Shown here in pieces: positions 34,813 through 44,500 of a DNA stretch of 64,000 nucleotides. The DNA is taken from the NCBI GenBank assembly GCA_003223935.1, contig QHXQ01000042.1:40962-104961 (forward strand), in the 5' to 3' direction. The translations under genes were made by a program, and so were the position numbers. The notes under the pieces were generated by a model that was given only the letters and a program-made list of their open reading frames with translations, did not search any database and was not told where the DNA came from. The stretch comes from Acidobacteriota bacterium. Lineage in GTDB: Bacteria > Acidobacteriota > Blastocatellia > Pyrinomonadales > Pyrinomonadaceae. Within the stretch, counting starts at the first letter, position 1; the number at the start of each line of letters is the position of its first letter.

Positions 34813-37800
34813 ATGAGCAAGTTTCTCGACACGTTGAAAGAGCGCATCGTCGTCTTCGACGGCGCGATGGGCACGAACCTACAGGTGCAGAACCTGTCGC
34901 TGGACGACTTCGGCGGGCCGCGCTTCGAGGGCTGCAACGAACACCTGCTTGTCACGAAGCCTGCGGCCGTCGAGCGTGTGCACACGGCGTTTCTCGATGT
35001 CGGCTGCGACGTGATCGAGACCAATTCGTTTAACGGCACGCCGGTTGACTTCAGCGAGTACGGCATCGCCGAACAGGCTTATGACATGAACGTCAAAGCC
35101 GCGCGCCTCGCCAAGCGCCTCGCCGCAGATTATTCGACTAAAGAGAGACCGCGCTGGGTCGCCGGTTCGATGGGGCCGGGGCGCAAGCTGCCAACGCTCG
35201 GTCACATCAGCTTCCTCGATCTCAAAGCGGCTTACGGCGTGCAGGCGCGCGGGCTGCTCGATGGCGGCGCAGACTTGCTCATCGTCGAGACGTGTCAGGA
35301 CTTGCTGCAAACTAAAGCGGCGCTCGCAGCGATCTTCGCTGAGTTCAAAGCGAGCAAGCGGCGCGTGCCCGTCATCGCACAAGTGACCATCGAAGTCTTC
35401 GGCACGATGCTCAACGGCACGGAGATCAACGCAGCGTTGACAGCGCTCGCGCCGTTTCCGATTGATATCATCGGCATGAACTGCGGCACAGGGCCGAAGC
35501 ACATGACCGAGAGCATACGCTATCTCTGCGAGAACGCGCCGCTGCCCGTTTCGGTCTTACCGAACGCGGGTCTGCCCGAAGTCAAAGAGGGGCAGATGCA
35601 CTACGACGAGACGCCTGAAACTTTCACGGCGCAGGTTGTCCACTTCGCCCGCGATTTCGGCGTCAACGTCGTCGGCGGTTGTTGCGGCACGACGCCCGCG
35701 CATTTGAAGCTGGTCGTCGAAGCGATGCAACGCCTCACACCCAAAGTGCGCGATGCGCGACTTGTGCCCGCCGCTGCTTCGATCTACATCCAGCAGCCTT
35801 ACGTGCAAGACACCTCGTTTCTGATCGTCGGCGAGCGCGTCAACGCTTCCGGCTCGAAGAAGATGCGCGAGCTTCTGAACGTGGAGGACTGGGACGGGCT
35901 GGTCTCGCTTGCGCGCGCGCAAGAGCGCGAGGGCGCGCACGTGCTCGACGTGAATGTTGATTACGTCGGGCGCGACGGCGTGCGCGACATGCACGAGCTG
36001 GCGTCGCGGCTCGTCACACAGGTGCGCATCCCGCTCATGTTCGACTCGACCGAATGGGAGAAGATGGAGGCGGGCCTGCAACACGCGGGCGGCAAGTGCA
36101 TACTGAATTCGACCAACTACGAAGACGGCGAGCCGCGCTTCATCAAAGTGATCGAGTTGGCTAAACAGTACGGCGCAAGCGTTGTCGTCGGCACGATTGA
36201 CGAGAGTGGGATGGCGCGCACCGCCGACGGCAAGCTTCAGATCGCGCGACGCGCTTACGAGCAAGCCACGCTGCAACTTGGCTTGCCCGCGTCCGACATC
36301 TTCTTCGATCCGCTCGCGCTTCCGATCTCGACTGGCATCGAAGAGGATCGGCGCAACGCCGCCGAGACCATCGCCGCCCTGCGCCGCATCAAGCAAGAAC
36401 TGCCCGGCGCATTTACGATCCTCGGCGTCTCGAATATATCGTTTGGTCTCTCGCCCGTGTCGCGCGTCGTGCTCAATTCCGTCTTCTTGCACGAAGCGGT
36501 CGCAGCCGGACTTGATGCCGCCATCGTCAACGCGAGCAAGATCATTCCGCTCAACCGCATTGACGAGCGCGAACGCGAAGTCGCCCGACAGTTGATCTAT
36601 GACGAACGCAAGTTCGACGGCGACATTTGCACCTACGATCCGTTGACCGAGTTTACGAAACTGTTTGAAGGTGTTTCGGCGAAGAAGACGAAGCAAGCCG
36701 ACGCGAATCTGCCCGTCGAAGAGCGTCTGAAACAGCACATCATTGACGGCGAGAAGGTCGGGCTGGAGGAGAATCTCAAACTCGCGCTCGAACGTTATGC
36801 GGCGCTCGACATCATCAACAACATCCTGCTCGACGGTATGAAGACGGTCGGCGAACTCTTCGGCAGCGGGCAGATGCAACTGCCGTTCGTCCTGCAATCG
36901 GCTGAGGTGATGAAGACGGCGGTGCGTTTCCTCGAACCGTTCATGGAGAAGAAGGGCGGCGCGACCGCAAAAGGCACAATGGTGCTGGCGACCGTCAAAG
37001 GCGATGTGCACGACATCGGCAAGAACCTCGTGGACATCATCCTGACCAACAACGGCTATCGCGTCATCAATCTCGGCATCAAGCAGCCGATTGATAACAT
37101 CCTGCAAGCTTACGAGGAACACGGCGCGGACGCCATCGGCATGTCGGGGCTGCTCGTCAAATCAACGCTCATCATGCGCGAGAACCTTGAGTTGATGAAC
37201 GAGCGCGGCATCGGTGTGCCGGTCGTGCTTGGCGGCGCGGCGCTCACACGGCGCTACGTCGAAGAGGATTTGAAGATGCTCTACAAAGGGCAACTGTTCT
37301 ACGCGCGCGATGCGTTCGACGGCCTGCACACGATGGATGCACTGACCGGCGGCGCGAGTGAAGAGGCTGCGCCGCAGAAGGCGAAAGCGCAGACGGCGGG
37401 CGCAAACGGCGACGGCAGTGCGACCGGCGAAACTGAAGATTTGATCGGCGAAGAGGCCAAGCACGGCGTGCGCCGTAGCCTCGCGCGCCCGCGCGGTGTG
37501 CTCAACTCCGCGAGCGACACGACGCACACGCGCCGCTCCGATGTACGCGCCGACGTGCCCATCCCGCACGCGCCTTTCTACGGCTCGCGCGTCGTCGCTA
37601 GCGTTCCGCTCGCTGAAGTCTTCGCTTTCGTCAACGAACCGGCGCTGTTCAAAGGTCAATGGCAGTTCAAGCAGGGGCGACGCACGGCGGAGGAGTATCG
37701 CGCGCTCGTCGCGGAGAAGGTGCGACCAGTTTTCGATGAACTGAAAGAGCGTGCTGAGCGCGAGCGTCTGCTCACACCGCAAGTCGTCTATGGTTACTTC

Positions 37801-38355
37801 CCATGTCAGTCGGCCAGTAATGATCTGATCATCTATCACGAAGACGAGCGCACGGAGCGGCTGCGCTTCACCTTCCCGCGCCAGCCTGCGGGCAAGCGTC
37901 TGTGTCTGGCAGACTATTTCGCGGCGCAAGGTTCGGGGCGCATGGACGTGTGCGCGTTCCAACTCGTCACCGTCGGCCGGCGCGCGAGCGAGTATGCGCA
38001 TGAGTTATTCCGCGCGGACAACTATGCGGACTATCTCTACTTTCACGGCTTGAGCGTCGAAGCGGCTGAGGCGCTGGCGGAACTCTGGCACAAGCGCGTC
38101 CGCGAAGAATTAGGCGTCGCGGACAAAGACGCGAAAGAACTCGCAAAGCTCTTTCATCAAGGCTATCAAGGCTCGCGCTTCAGCTTCGGCTATCCCGCGT
38201 GCCCGAACCTTGAGGATCAAGCCAAGCTCTTTGAGTTGCTCGATCCGACGCGCATTGATGTGTCGCTCTCGGAGGAGTTTCAGCTTGAGCCGGAGCAGTC
38301 CACCTCCGCGATCATCGTGCATCACGAAGAGGCGAAGTATTTTTCGATTGATTAA
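34813..38355 (+). CDS. metH: Cobalamin-dependent methionine synthase
   Basis: 1180 residues from ATG 34813. Four modules: homocysteine-binding domain (IVVFDGAMGTNLQ; zinc cysteines in MNCGTGP and VGGCCGTTPAH); pterin-binding domain from about residue 335 (FLIVGERVNASGSKKMREL); cobalamin cap and domain (TVKGDVHDIGKNLVDIIL, near residue 730, lower-ligand His); and C-terminal reactivation domain (YFPCQSASNDLIIY). It transfers methyl from methyltetrahydrofolate to homocysteine. A roughly 65-residue low-complexity linker (about 846-912) joins the cobalamin and activation domains. A start at 34744 is possible but extends into leader hairpins. Confidence 0.97.
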   Translation: MSKFLDTLKERIVVFDGAMGTNLQVQNLSLDDFGGPRFEGCNEHLLVTKPAAVERVHTAFLDVGCDVIETNSFNGTPVDFSEYGIAEQAYDMNVKAARLAKRLAADYSTKERPRWVAGSMGPGRKLPTLGHISFLDLKAAYGVQARGLLDGGADLLIVETCQDLLQTKAALAAIFAEFKASKRRVPVIAQVTIEVFGTMLNGTEINAALTALAPFPIDIIGMNCGTGPKHMTESIRYLCENAPLPVSVLPNAGLPEVKEGQMHYDETPETFTAQVVHFARDFGVNVVGGCCGTTPAHLKLVVEAMQRLTPKVRDARLVPAAASIYIQQPYVQDTSFLIVGERVNASGSKKMRELLNVEDWDGLVSLARAQEREGAHVLDVNVDYVGRDGVRDMHELASRLVTQVRIPLMFDSTEWEKMEAGLQHAGGKCILNSTNYEDGEPRFIKVIELAKQYGASVVVGTIDESGMARTADGKLQIARRAYEQATLQLGLPASDIFFDPLALPISTGIEEDRRNAAETIAALRRIKQELPGAFTILGVSNISFGLSPVSRVVLNSVFLHEAVAAGLDAAIVNASKIIPLNRIDEREREVARQLIYDERKFDGDICTYDPLTEFTKLFEGVSAKKTKQADANLPVEERLKQHIIDGEKVGLEENLKLALERYAALDIINNILLDGMKTVGELFGSGQMQLPFVLQSAEVMKTAVRFLEPFMEKKGGATAKGTMVLATVKGDVHDIGKNLVDIILTNNGYRVINLGIKQPIDNILQAYEEHGADAIGMSGLLVKSTLIMRENLELMNERGIGVPVVLGGAALTRRYVEEDLKMLYKGQLFYARDAFDGLHTMDALTGGASEEAAPQKAKAQTAGANGDGSATGETEDLIGEEAKHGVRRSLARPRGVLNSASDTTHTRRSDVRADVPIPHAPFYGSRVVASVPLAEVFAFVNEPALFKGQWQFKQGRRTAEEYRALVAEKVRPVFDELKERAERERLLTPQVVYGYFPCQSASNDLIIYHEDERTERLRFTFPRQPAGKRLCLADYFAAQGSGRMDVCAFQLVTVGRRASEYAHELFRADNYADYLYFHGLSVEAAEALAELWHKRVREELGVADKDAKELAKLFHQGYQGSRFSFGYPACPNLEDQAKLFELLDPTRIDVSLSEEFQLEPEQSTSAIIVHHEEAKYFSID

Positions 38356-38358
38356 AGC

Positions 38359-39282
38359 GTGAATGACAAAACCGCTTTGACTGAGCTTGAGCCAACAACG
38401 CGAACCCTCGAACGTCCGGCTGACACTGCTTTAAGCGTAAGCGAGCCGACAGGGCAAGAACTCGCTGTGCTTGCGCCAATGGAGCGATTTGCATGGCGCG
38501 TGACGCACAGGATGAACGAGGGGCGTTGGAAACGTTTCTGGACGTTCTGTCAACGCACGCTCGGCGCGGGTTGGATTCGATTGGCGACTTATAATCTGAT
38601 GCGCGTCTATGGACTTGAGCACGTCGAAGCCACCGCGCATGAACGGCCGCTCCTACTCGTGGCGAATCATCGTTCGTTCTTCGACATGTACGTCGTCTCG
38701 GCGGAACTATTCCGCCGGACGAAGTGGCGTAAAGAACTTTTCTTTCCGGTGCGCGGGCGGTTCTTTTACGAATCACTGCTCGGCATGTTCGTCAATCTCG
38801 TGATGGGTTGGTGGTCCATGTATCCGCCGTTTTTCGCGGGCGGCGACAAGCCAATAATCGAGAAGCGCGAGTTCGACAAGTTCTCGATGCGCCGGCTCGT
38901 TGACTTGTGTCAACACGGCGCGGGGCACGTCATCGGCTTTCATCCCGAAGGCACGCGCAACAAGAGCGCAGACCCGTACAGCTTCCTGCGCCCGCAGCCC
39001 GGCATCGGGCGCGTCATCAAAGCGGCCGAGCCGCAAGTCGTGCCCGTCTTCATCGCTGGCCTTGGCAACAATCTGCCGCGCCAGATTCTCGGCAACTGGA
39101 CAGGCGGCCCGCCCATACGCATCCACTTCGGCCCCGCGCTCGATCTCTCAGAGTTCAAAGCAAAACCTGATCGCTTGCGCACATACAAAGAGATCGCAGA
39201 CTTCATCATGACGAAGATCGCCGAACTCGGCGAGCAGGACAAAGAGGTGATGAGTGATGAATCAATGAACCAATCCCTTTAA
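38359..39282 (+). CDS. 1-acylglycerol-3-phosphate acyltransferase-like protein (PlsC family)
   Basis: 307 residues from GTG 38359, three bases after the metH stop. The acyltransferase motifs are LVANHRSFFDMYVV (HxxxxD; here NHRSFFD) and IGFHPEGTRNKSADPYS. The first 40 residues look disordered, so ATG 38479 is an alternative start. The C-terminal tail (about the last ten residues) reads through a GATGAATCA-type intergenic repeat. Likely acylates a lysophospholipid or similar acceptor at the membrane. Close spacing suggests co-transcription with the following lipid-kinase gene. Confidence 0.88.
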   Translation: MNDKTALTELEPTTRTLERPADTALSVSEPTGQELAVLAPMERFAWRVTHRMNEGRWKRFWTFCQRTLGAGWIRLATYNLMRVYGLEHVEATAHERPLLLVANHRSFFDMYVVSAELFRRTKWRKELFFPVRGRFFYESLLGMFVNLVMGWWSMYPPFFAGGDKPIIEKREFDKFSMRRLVDLCQHGAGHVIGFHPEGTRNKSADPYSFLRPQPGIGRVIKAAEPQVVPVFIAGLGNNLPRQILGNWTGGPPIRIHFGPALDLSEFKAKPDRLRTYKEIADFIMTKIAELGEQDKEVMSDESMNQSL

Positions 39283-39306
39283 TTCATCATTCATCAATCA
39301 TCATTT

Positions 39307-40251
39307 ATGACTCTGCCTTTAGTCATCATCAATCCGACTTCTGCGGGCGGCGCGACAGGCGCGCGTTGGCCGCGGCTGGCGAGCGTGCTGCGCGCGCACT
39401 TCGGCGCGTTTGCGTGTGCGTTCACCGTAGCGCAAGGCGACGGGCGGCGCATTGCGGCGCGTGAGGCGCGAGGCGGGCGGCGCTTCATCATCGCGTGCGG
39501 CGGCGATGGGACGATCTCTGAGGTGGCGAACGGGATTCTTGAATCGGGCGCGGACGCCGAACTCGGCGTGTTGCCGCGCGGCACGGGCGGCGACTTCCGG
39601 CGCTCGCTCGAACTGCCGACACGTGCGGCCGATGTGGCCGTTGCGTTGCGCAATGGGCGCACGCAGTTGATTGATGTCGGGCGCGTCGAATATCTGAATC
39701 ACGCGGGCGAAGCGGAGACGAGATATTTTCTGAACGTCGCGTCGTGCGGGATGGGTGGCGAAGTGATCAAGCGGGTCAAGGGCGGATCGAGTTGGCTGCC
39801 GCAAGGTGCGACGCGCATGCTCGGCGGCAAGGCCGCGTTCGCAGCCGCCGCGCTTGAGACGACGCTGAAGTTCGAGAAGCCGACCGTCAAAATCCAGTTG
39901 GACGATAAACCGGAGCGGCGTCTGACGGTCGCAAATCTGTGCGTCGCCAACGCGCGCTTCTTCGGTGGCGGTATGAAGATCGCGCCCGAAGCGAAATTAA
40001 ACGACGGCTTGCTCGACGTGGTTGCGCTCGGCGACCTCGACACATTGACGATCCTCACCAATGTTTACAAGTTATATCTCGGCACACATCTGGGACTGCA
40101 ACAAGTGCATCACGCACATGCCACGCGCGTCAGCGCCCGCGCAGCAGATGACAGGCCAGTGTTGCTAGAAGTTGACGGCGAGTTGGTCGGGACTTTGCCG
40201 GCGAGGTTTGAGATTAAGCCACAGGCTTTGCGTGTCCGCGTGCCAACTTAA
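39307..40251 (+). CDS. Diacylglycerol/sphingosine kinase-like lipid kinase
   Basis: 314 residues. The DAGK catalytic fold is clear: LVIINPTSAGG, IIACGGDGTISEVANGIL and LGVLPRGTGGDFRRSL. YegS/DgkB-type C-terminal sandwich motifs include GGGMKIAPEAKLNDGLLDVV. These enzymes phosphorylate diacylglycerol or related lipids. It follows the PlsC-like gene and ends convergently, its TAA overlapping the epimerase stop in the sequence TTAA. Exact lipid substrate unknown. Confidence 0.92.
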   Translation: MTLPLVIINPTSAGGATGARWPRLASVLRAHFGAFACAFTVAQGDGRRIAAREARGGRRFIIACGGDGTISEVANGILESGADAELGVLPRGTGGDFRRSLELPTRAADVAVALRNGRTQLIDVGRVEYLNHAGEAETRYFLNVASCGMGGEVIKRVKGGSSWLPQGATRMLGGKAAFAAAALETTLKFEKPTVKIQLDDKPERRLTVANLCVANARFFGGGMKIAPEAKLNDGLLDVVALGDLDTLTILTNVYKLYLGTHLGLQQVHHAHATRVSARAADDRPVLLEVDGELVGTLPARFEIKPQALRVRVPT

Positions 40252-41390
40252 GCGAACGCGCCTTTGCCGAGAAAATGTTCGCGCACGTAGGCGACCGTTT
40301 CTTGCAAAGTCTCTTGCGGATCGCGCGTGGTGAAGCCGAGTTCGCTGTGCGCTTTCGCGGCGTCCAAATACCAGAAGTAGTTCGCTTGTTCGATCTCTTC
40401 TGGCTTGACGGGCGGCGCAAGTTGCCAGTGGCGATAGAGCGTGTCGAGAGCTTGCGCGCCGGAGACGGCGAGCTTTGAGGGCAGTGAGAAGCGTGGCGCA
40501 GCGACTTTGGTCAGCCGCTCCAGTCGTTCAAAGAATTTTGCAAACGACCAGTTGACCGCGCCGAGCAGGAAGCGTTCGCCATGTGTGCCGCGCTCAAGCG
40601 CGACCGGCAACACGGCCGCCACGTCGCGCACGTCAACGAAACTCAAGCCGCCCGCCGGCACACTCATGATCTTGCGCGCGAGAAAATCGAGGAGCACTTT
40701 GGTTGAACTGAGCCGCTCGTCGCCCGGCCCCAACAACAGACTCGGATTGACGATAACGAGGCGCAAGCCCTGCCCCGTAAAGTGTTCAAGCGCGCCGCGC
40801 TCCTGATAAAACTTGCTCGCGTAATAGGGCCAACGCGAGATAATGTCGAGCGGCGCAGGCCAGTTCTCGTCGGGAGTGATCTCTTCGTCATCTGTGACCG
40901 CAATCGTCCCGCTCGTCGAAACGAGCAGCATGTTTTTAACGCCGGCCGCACGCGCCGCCTGACAGAGCACGCGCGTGCCGTCCACGTGCAACTCGTACAT
41001 CAAGTGCGCATCCTCGCGTTCGCGCGAGACGCGACCCGCAAGATGATAGATTGTGCCGACATCTGCGAGCGCGCGCGCCACATCGGCCGCATTCGTAACC
41101 GAGCCGGTTACAGTCTCGACGCCCAACTCTGCGAGCCACGCAGGCGCTGATGACGCAAACACGCGCACGCGCTGCTCGCCCCGCGCCACAAGTTCGCGCA
41201 CCAGATGCGCGCCGAGAAAACCAGTGCCGCCAGTCACTAGCGTCACCGGCACAGCGCGCTTCACGAGTGCCGTGCTCTTCGCGGCACGCCGCTTCGTCAC
41301 TGCGCTTTTGGCCGCAGCCTTCGGCACAGCTTTCGTCGTCGCTCGCTGCTTTGTCGCCGCCTTACGCGGCGCACGCTTCTTCGTAGCCAT
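40248..41390 (-). CDS. NAD-dependent epimerase/dehydratase with H1-like N-terminal tail
   Basis: 380 residues from ATG 41390. After about 47 residues of Lys/Ala-rich sequence (KKRAPRKAATKQRATTKA, AAAKSAVTKRRAAKS) comes an extended-SDR domain: VTLVTGGTGFLGAHLVREL, the catalytic YYASKFYQE, and KSMLLV-type strand motifs. Similar to NAD-dependent 4-epimerases and hopanoid-associated sugar epimerases. The basic tail resembles bacterial histone H1-like repeats and may bind nucleic acid or membrane surfaces; this is inferred. A longer frame to 41435 runs into a repeat. Confidence 0.9.
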   Translation of the reverse strand: MATKKRAPRKAATKQRATTKAVPKAAAKSAVTKRRAAKSTALVKRAVPVTLVTGGTGFLGAHLVRELVARGEQRVRVFASSAPAWLAELGVETVTGSVTNAADVARALADVGTIYHLAGRVSREREDAHLMYELHVDGTRVLCQAARAAGVKNMLLVSTSGTIAVTDDEEITPDENWPAPLDIISRWPYYASKFYQERGALEHFTGQGLRLVIVNPSLLLGPGDERLSSTKVLLDFLARKIMSVPAGGLSFVDVRDVAAVLPVALERGTHGERFLLGAVNWSFAKFFERLERLTKVAAPRFSLPSKLAVSGAQALDTLYRHWQLAPPVKPEEIEQANYFWYLDAAKAHSELGFTTRDPQETLQETVAYVREHFLGKGAFA

Positions 41391-41505
41391 AAAAAACGGT
41401 GACAGGTGACAGGAAAAAGCCGTGACGAGTGACACGTGACAGGTGACAGGATAAAATCTTGAGCTTACTTGTTACCGTTCACCCGTCACCTATCATGGCT
41501 TTTCT
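41391..41505. repeat. GTGACAGG-phrase intergenic repeats
   Basis: The gap between the epimerase and the four-domain lipid gene contains repeated GTGACAGGTGACAGG-type words and a partial inverted counterpart near 41475-41500 (CACCCGTCACC), related to the perfect dyad at 26.7 kb but imperfect. Confidence 0.65.
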
Positions 41506-44500
41506 TCAGTCTCCAGTTGTGACTGCCTCGTCTTCGGTCGTGGTGCTGACCTCTTCATGGGTGGTCGATCTTCGTTCTGCGCGCCAGCGCCGGCGCAGGG
41601 AGGTCGCGTCGAAAGCGTGGCGCGTGCCGTCGCGCAGGTTCTCGATCTCGTGGCGGACGAACGCTGCGATCAAACGGTAGCCTTCAGACTTAGGCATGCC
41701 CTGTGTCATCGCTTCAAGTTCTTCGGCCGACAGGAAGCGCCCGACGCGCGCGCCGACGTCGCGCCCGCGCAGCATGTTCGATCCCTTTGGCAGTGCCTCA
41801 TACGTGCCATAGACATAGACCGGCAAAATGCCGACGTGAGCCGTCAAAGCCAGAAAGCCCAACACAGGTTTGAATTCGGCCATCACACCCGTCAAGCTGC
41901 GCGTGCCTTCGGGGAAGATGAGCGCGTTGTAGCCGCGTTCGAGGAACGAGAGTGCGTGGCGCAGAGACTTGCGCAGACTGCCGCTCCGTTCCATCGGCAC
42001 GGTATTCGTGAAGTTGTACATGTAAGCGCGCTTGTACTTGTTGTCGAAGAAATAATCTGCGGCGGCGAGCGCGACCATGTCTCTGCCCGCCTCGCCGAGC
42101 GCCATCTTGATGAGACCCGTGTCCAAATGCGACGCATGATTTGCGGCGACGATGAAGTTCGTATGCACGGGCACGTTCGTGCAACCTTCGCACTTCATGT
42201 TGAGGATGCGTTCATAGAAGGCGCGCTGTAATACATCCAAGCCCTTGTTGCCGACGGTGCGGACGAGCGAAGGAATATAAATCTCGTCCTCTTCTTTGCG
42301 CGCCTCCGCGCGATGCTGCTCAACCCTTTCTTGCTCGTTGCTCGACTGGCGCGAGACGACGCTCGCCAACTCGCGCAGGTCGCGCACCTCTGTCAGCGTG
42401 TCCGGCGATTTCAACGTGCCGCCGGCCTGTTCGATGGCGCTGGCGAGTTCGACGTACATCAAACTATCGAAGCCCAGATCGCTCAAGCGCGTATTGAGCG
42501 TGATCTCTGCGCGCGGCCGATTGGCGACCGTCGCCACGATGTCGAGCAGCCAATTCGCGTTCGGGTCTTTCGCTGTGCGTTCTTCCGCGAGTCCCGCGCC
42601 CGGCAGTCGGCGCATGCTCTGTTCGAGCACCTGCATCGCGGCGACGACCTCGCGCCGTTTGACCTTGCGCGTGGCCGTGCGCGGCAGTTCGCCGTCCCAA
42701 AAATGCAGCACCTTGACGCGCTTGAAGAAGGGCAGTGCCGACGAGACATCTTTGAAATGCTCCTCGATCTTGTGCTTGACTTCGGCACGCGCGAGCGCGA
42801 TGTCGTAATCGTAATCGGGCACGACCATGCACGCGACCTTCTCGCCGAGCGCCCCGTCGGGCAAGCCGACGACACTCAACTCCTTGATGTAAGGCGAATT
42901 CGCGTAGAGTTCTTCGATCTCGTCTGGATAGACGTTCTTGCCGTTCGTATCAACGATGATGTCTTTGGAGCGCCCGACAAGGTAGAGGTTGCCGTCGTCG
43001 TCGAGGCGGCCGAGGTCGCCCGTGTAGAGCCAGCGATTGACGAGGACGGCGCGCGTGGCCTCCTCGTTATTGTAATAACCGAGCATCACGTTTGCGCCGC
43101 GCGCGACGACCTCGCCAATGCCCGACTCGTCCGCGTCCATGATCTTCACTTCAACGCCGGGCACTGCGCGCCCCACGCTCGTCGCGTTCAACTTGTTCGC
43201 GGGCCTCGTCACGGTCAGCACGGGCGATGCTTCCGTCAACCCATAGCCTTCGAGGATCGTGAAGCCGAGGCCGTGAAAATCTCGCTTGACCTGTTCATTC
43301 AAGGCCGAGCCGCCACTGATCAAGTAGCGTATGCGCCCGCCGAGACCTGTGTGGATCGGGCGGAAGACGATCTGACCGAGATTGAGCGGCGTGTTATCGC
43401 GCAGCCAACTGTTGGCCGTCATCAGCGCGTCCGCGATCTGTCCGACCCACTCGCCGCGCTCGCGCAGACGATTCATGATGCGCCGGTGCAACAGTTCCCA
43501 CAGCGCTGGCACGCCAACCATGCCGGTGACGTGTCCGTTCTTGATCGCACGTGCGAGTTCTTCGCCGGTCAACTCCGGCAGATATGTGATCTGCGCGCCG
43601 CGACTTAAAGGGGTTAAGAAGCCGGTTGAGAATTCAAACGTGTGATGAAGCGGGAGGACTGAGAGCACGCCGTCGCTCGTCGTCATGTCGAACACAGAAG
43701 CGAGCATCGAGACCATGTTCGCAAAGTTCTTGTGCGAGAGCATGACGCCTTTGGGCGTGCCCGTCGTGCCCGAAGTGAAGATGAGCGAGGCAACGGATTG
43801 TGCCTGCACGCGCGTCGGCAGTAGCGCGATACGCTCATCTTCAACCTCTTGCGGCGGCAGCGCGAACACTTCATCAAAGTGCCAGATGCGCGTTGTTTCA
43901 AGCTTTTCTTCCAGCAGCCGCTCTTGCAGATCAGGATGCTTCTCATCCATCTCCGCGCTGATGACGACGCCACTCGCGCCGCTCGCCAGCGCAAAGTTGA
44001 CGACCTCGCTCGTCATGCTTTCGGGATCGAGCGGCACACAGACAGCGCCCGCTTTGAGCACGCCGAAGTAGGTCATGCCCCATTCGGGCGCGTTGTGACT
44101 GAGGAGCATCACGCGGTCGCCGGGGCGCACGCCTGCGCCGGCAAAGAAAGCGGCGGCGCGGGTCGCAAGTTCGTGCAGGTCTGCGTAGGTGTACTGCTCG
44201 TGTTGCCCGTCGCGCTCAATGCGCATGGCGACGCGCGTTGCGTAACGTTTGGTCGAGGTCTCGAATAGCTCAAGCAGATCGCGATAGGTATAGACGCGCT
44301 TCTCCTGCTTGCGCATGTCCTCTTCGAGTTGCGGGAAGACCCACTTCTTGAGACCGGGGAAGTGTACGTGCATCCAGTAGTCGTACCAATCGAACTTCTC
44401 CGGCTGCCAAGGCAGCAGATGTTGCTCGTCTTTGCGGAAGCGCGCAAAGAGCGAGCGCACGTTGTCTGCACGGAAGATGTAAGCGTTGTCCACCATGAAC

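Noticed and set aside
35557..37122. Long open frame antisense to metH
   Set aside because: GC-rich codon use leaves the reverse strand open. There is no ribosome site, the composition is His/Arg/Asp-rich, and metH is certain on the other strand.
42313..43608. 431-codon open frame antisense to the ElbD-like gene
   Set aside because: Same shadow effect; the opposite strand has clear AMP-ligase motifs.
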